From: Neurospora crassa OR74A
Lineage: Eukaryota; Ascomycota; Sordariomycetes; Sordariales; Sordariaceae
Length of the DNA: 64,000 bases
Direction of reading: 5' to 3'
NCBI RefSeq assembly: GCF_000182925.2
Contig: NC_026507.1
Span: 2,480,001 to 2,544,000, forward strand
The notes beneath the pieces are model-generated. The model saw only the letters and a program-made list of their open reading frames with translations, did not search any database and was not told where the DNA came from. Shown here piece after piece: positions 62,298-64,000 of the stretch. How positions within the stretch are numbered: position 1 is the first letter of the stretch; every line of letters begins with the position of its first letter. A program made the position numbers and the translations under genes.

Positions 62298-63930
62298 ATG
62301 CTGATCCGGCTATCAGCCCTTGCCGTTGCGGCCGCTTCCATTGTGAACGGCCTTTCTCCGGCCGACATACCCTCCGATCTGCCACTTTCCAACCTCCTCG
62401 CCTCGGCGCAAAGCCATCTCTCAAAAGGGGAGACCAGTGATGCGCTCGTCTACTATGATGCTGCCATTGCTCGCGACCCCTCCAACTATCTGACCTTCTT
62501 CAAGCGTGCTACCACCTACCTTTCGCTTGGCCGTACCTCGCAAGCGACCGATGACTTCAACAAGGTGCTCGCGCTCAAACCTGGTTTCGAAGGTGCCCAC
62601 ATCCAGCTGGGCAAGTTGAAGGCACGCAGCGCCGACTGGGACGCCGCGAGGGAGCACTACGAGAAGGCAAAGAAAGTGAACGAACTAGTTGCGCTGGAGG
62701 GTGCCGCTGATGCTGCCGGCCTTGCCGAGAAGGCAGCAGCCAGCGGGGACTGGGAGGAATGTGTTACGCAAGCCGGAGCCGCCATCATGGTTGCGAACCG
62801 GGCTGTTGCGCTGCGCCAGTTACGTTCCAAGTGTTTATTCGAGCGAGGTGACTTGGAGATGGGCATGAGCGACCTACAACACATATTGCAGATGAAGCCT
62901 GGCGACACAACCCCGCATCTCAAAATCTCGGCCATATCCTTCTACGCCCTCGGCGATCTCCCAGGGGGGCTGGCAGCAATCAGGAAATGTCTACATTCGG
63001 ATCCAGACAGCAAGGTATGCGCAGCATTGCTGAAGGAAGAGAAGATGACGGACAAGCTGGTCCAGAAAGCGATCAAGGCGTTGGACAAGAAACAACCAAT
63101 GACGGCCGTAAAGAACCTGATCCCTAATCGAGAAGGGGAAGGCCTCATTCAGGAGGTCAAGAACCAAGTTGAGAAGCTTCGGGCGGACGGGACGATTCCA
63201 AAGTCTGCGGGTAATGTGTTGGTAGGACAACTAGTAGAATTAGCGTGTCAGGCATACTTTGAAGTAAGTCGACTTCTCAAGCGGCCCCCCAAGTCAACAT
63301 CAGCATGGAACAAGGTAGCTAACACCAGCTCCTTCTCACCAGTCAAACAGCAAAAAAGCCTCCACCTACTGCGTCGAGTCGCTAGCTATCAATCCCACTG
63401 CCCTCTATGCCCTCCTGTACCAATCGCAAGTTCAGATGGCGGCAGAAGAGTACGACGCCGCCATCGCTACCCTTCAAAAGGCCCTAGAGGAACACCCTGC
63501 CAAATCAGACGTCATTAACCCCCTCATTCAGAAGGCGCAGATTGCACTCAAACGCTCCAAGACGAAGGACTACTATAAGGTATTGGGCGTCTCCCACGAT
63601 GCGGATGAGAGACAGATCAAGTCTGCCTACCGCAAGCTTTCCAAGATTCACCACCCAGACAAGGCAGCCAAACAAGGTTTGACCAAGGAGGCGGCCGAGA
63701 AGAAGATGGCTCAGATCAACGAGGCGTACGAGGTACTGAGCGACCCCGAATTACGGGCACGGTTCGACAGAGGCGACGACCCAAATTCGCACGAGGGACA
63801 ACAGGGAGGACAGCCCTTCGGCGGGCATGGTGGTAACCAGTACATGTTTCAGCAGGGCGGACCGGGAGGCGGATTCCGATTTCAGTACGGGAGTGGAGGG
63901 TTTCCTGGAGGGTTTCCGTTTGGTGGCTAA
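62298..63930 (+). CDS. ER TPR/J-domain cochaperone, P58IPK/DNAJC3 type
   Basis: Two exons, 62298-63263 and 63343-63930 (79-base intron with a GCTAACACC branch site); 517 residues. The N-terminal signal peptide (MLIRLSALAVAAASIVNGLS) indicates entry to the ER. TPR repeats cover about 30-395 (LLASAQSHLSKGETSDALVY, ITFFKRATTYLSLGRTSQAT-like units, LGKLKARSADWDAAREHYEK). The J domain begins at about 398 (DYYKVLGVSHDADERQIKSA) with HPD at about 426-428. A Gly/Phe/Gln-rich tail ends GGFPGGFPFGG. The order TPR then J domain plus signal peptide is that of P58IPK/DNAJC3, which passes unfolded clients to BiP; no terminal HDEL-like signal is present. ATG at 62298 is the first Met and starts the signal peptide. 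Confidence 0.92.
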
Positions 63931-64000
63931 ACATCGCGGGACAGCTCATCGGGGTACATTGGTGGATACCAAAAGCATGTGGAGTGCCATGTTGTTCTTC
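63931..64000. other. 3' flank at the window edge
   Basis: Seventy bases after the stop codon, cut by the window end. Nothing recognised. Confidence 0.4.

Overview
This window is nuclear DNA from a filamentous ascomycete (Pezizomycotina, most likely a Sordariomycete). The genes carry short introns of about 50-100 bases (one of 197) with GT-AG borders, and the products are typical of that group. They alternate with long AT-rich blocks of dead retrotransposons. Those blocks are full of in-frame TAG/TAA codons where Trp/Gln/Arg codons are expected, which is the signature of repeat-induced point mutation (RIP). The species cannot be named from the sequence alone.

Layout. 1-2790: RIP-degraded 3' end of a Gypsy-type LTR element, ending in an LTR. 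3264-14737: gene island with KGD2 (E2 of 2-oxoglutarate dehydrogenase, -), a complex I LYR subunit of the NDUFB9 type (+), histone H2A (-), histone H2B (+) and the R3H/G-patch splicing factor SQS1 (-). 15128-26500: second dead block. It holds a hAT-type terminal repeat, three tandem copies of a 165-176 base repeat, a Gypsy relic with two LTRs and two copies of its integrase region, a younger non-RIPed insert carrying a TA-flanked MITE, and a Harbinger-like foldback element. 27191-43146: gene island with ATG4 (+), JJJ1 (-), an SPX-RING ubiquitin ligase (+), cystathionine gamma-synthase (-), a VOC-domain protein with a long disordered tail (-) and the rRNA methyltransferase NEP1/EMG1 (-). 44074-53340: third dead block, 9.27 kb, bounded by hAT-like inverted repeats and filled with a different Gypsy relic. 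55162-55285: a 124-base MITE with the same hAT-like ends and a perfect 8-base target duplication. 57511-63930: the TORC2-pathway F-BAR/PH protein Slm1 (+) and an ER co-chaperone of the P58IPK/DNAJC3 type (+).

The genes are housekeeping genes and form no cluster with a single product. Loose themes are mitochondrial energy metabolism (KGD2, NDUFB9), chromatin (H2A/H2B), ribosome and spliceosome maturation (JJJ1, NEP1, SQS1) and nutrient/membrane signalling (ATG4, SPX-RING, Slm1).

The most unusual content is in the repeats. A hAT-like family has a 124-base deletion derivative beside a 9.27-kb parent-like block. Both AT-rich blocks share the same ends and the same short repeat, which can be read as a conserved RL..N.WSELY peptide. 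There are also three further small inverted-repeat elements. No CRISPR array, rRNA gene, convincing tRNA gene or secondary-metabolite cluster was seen.
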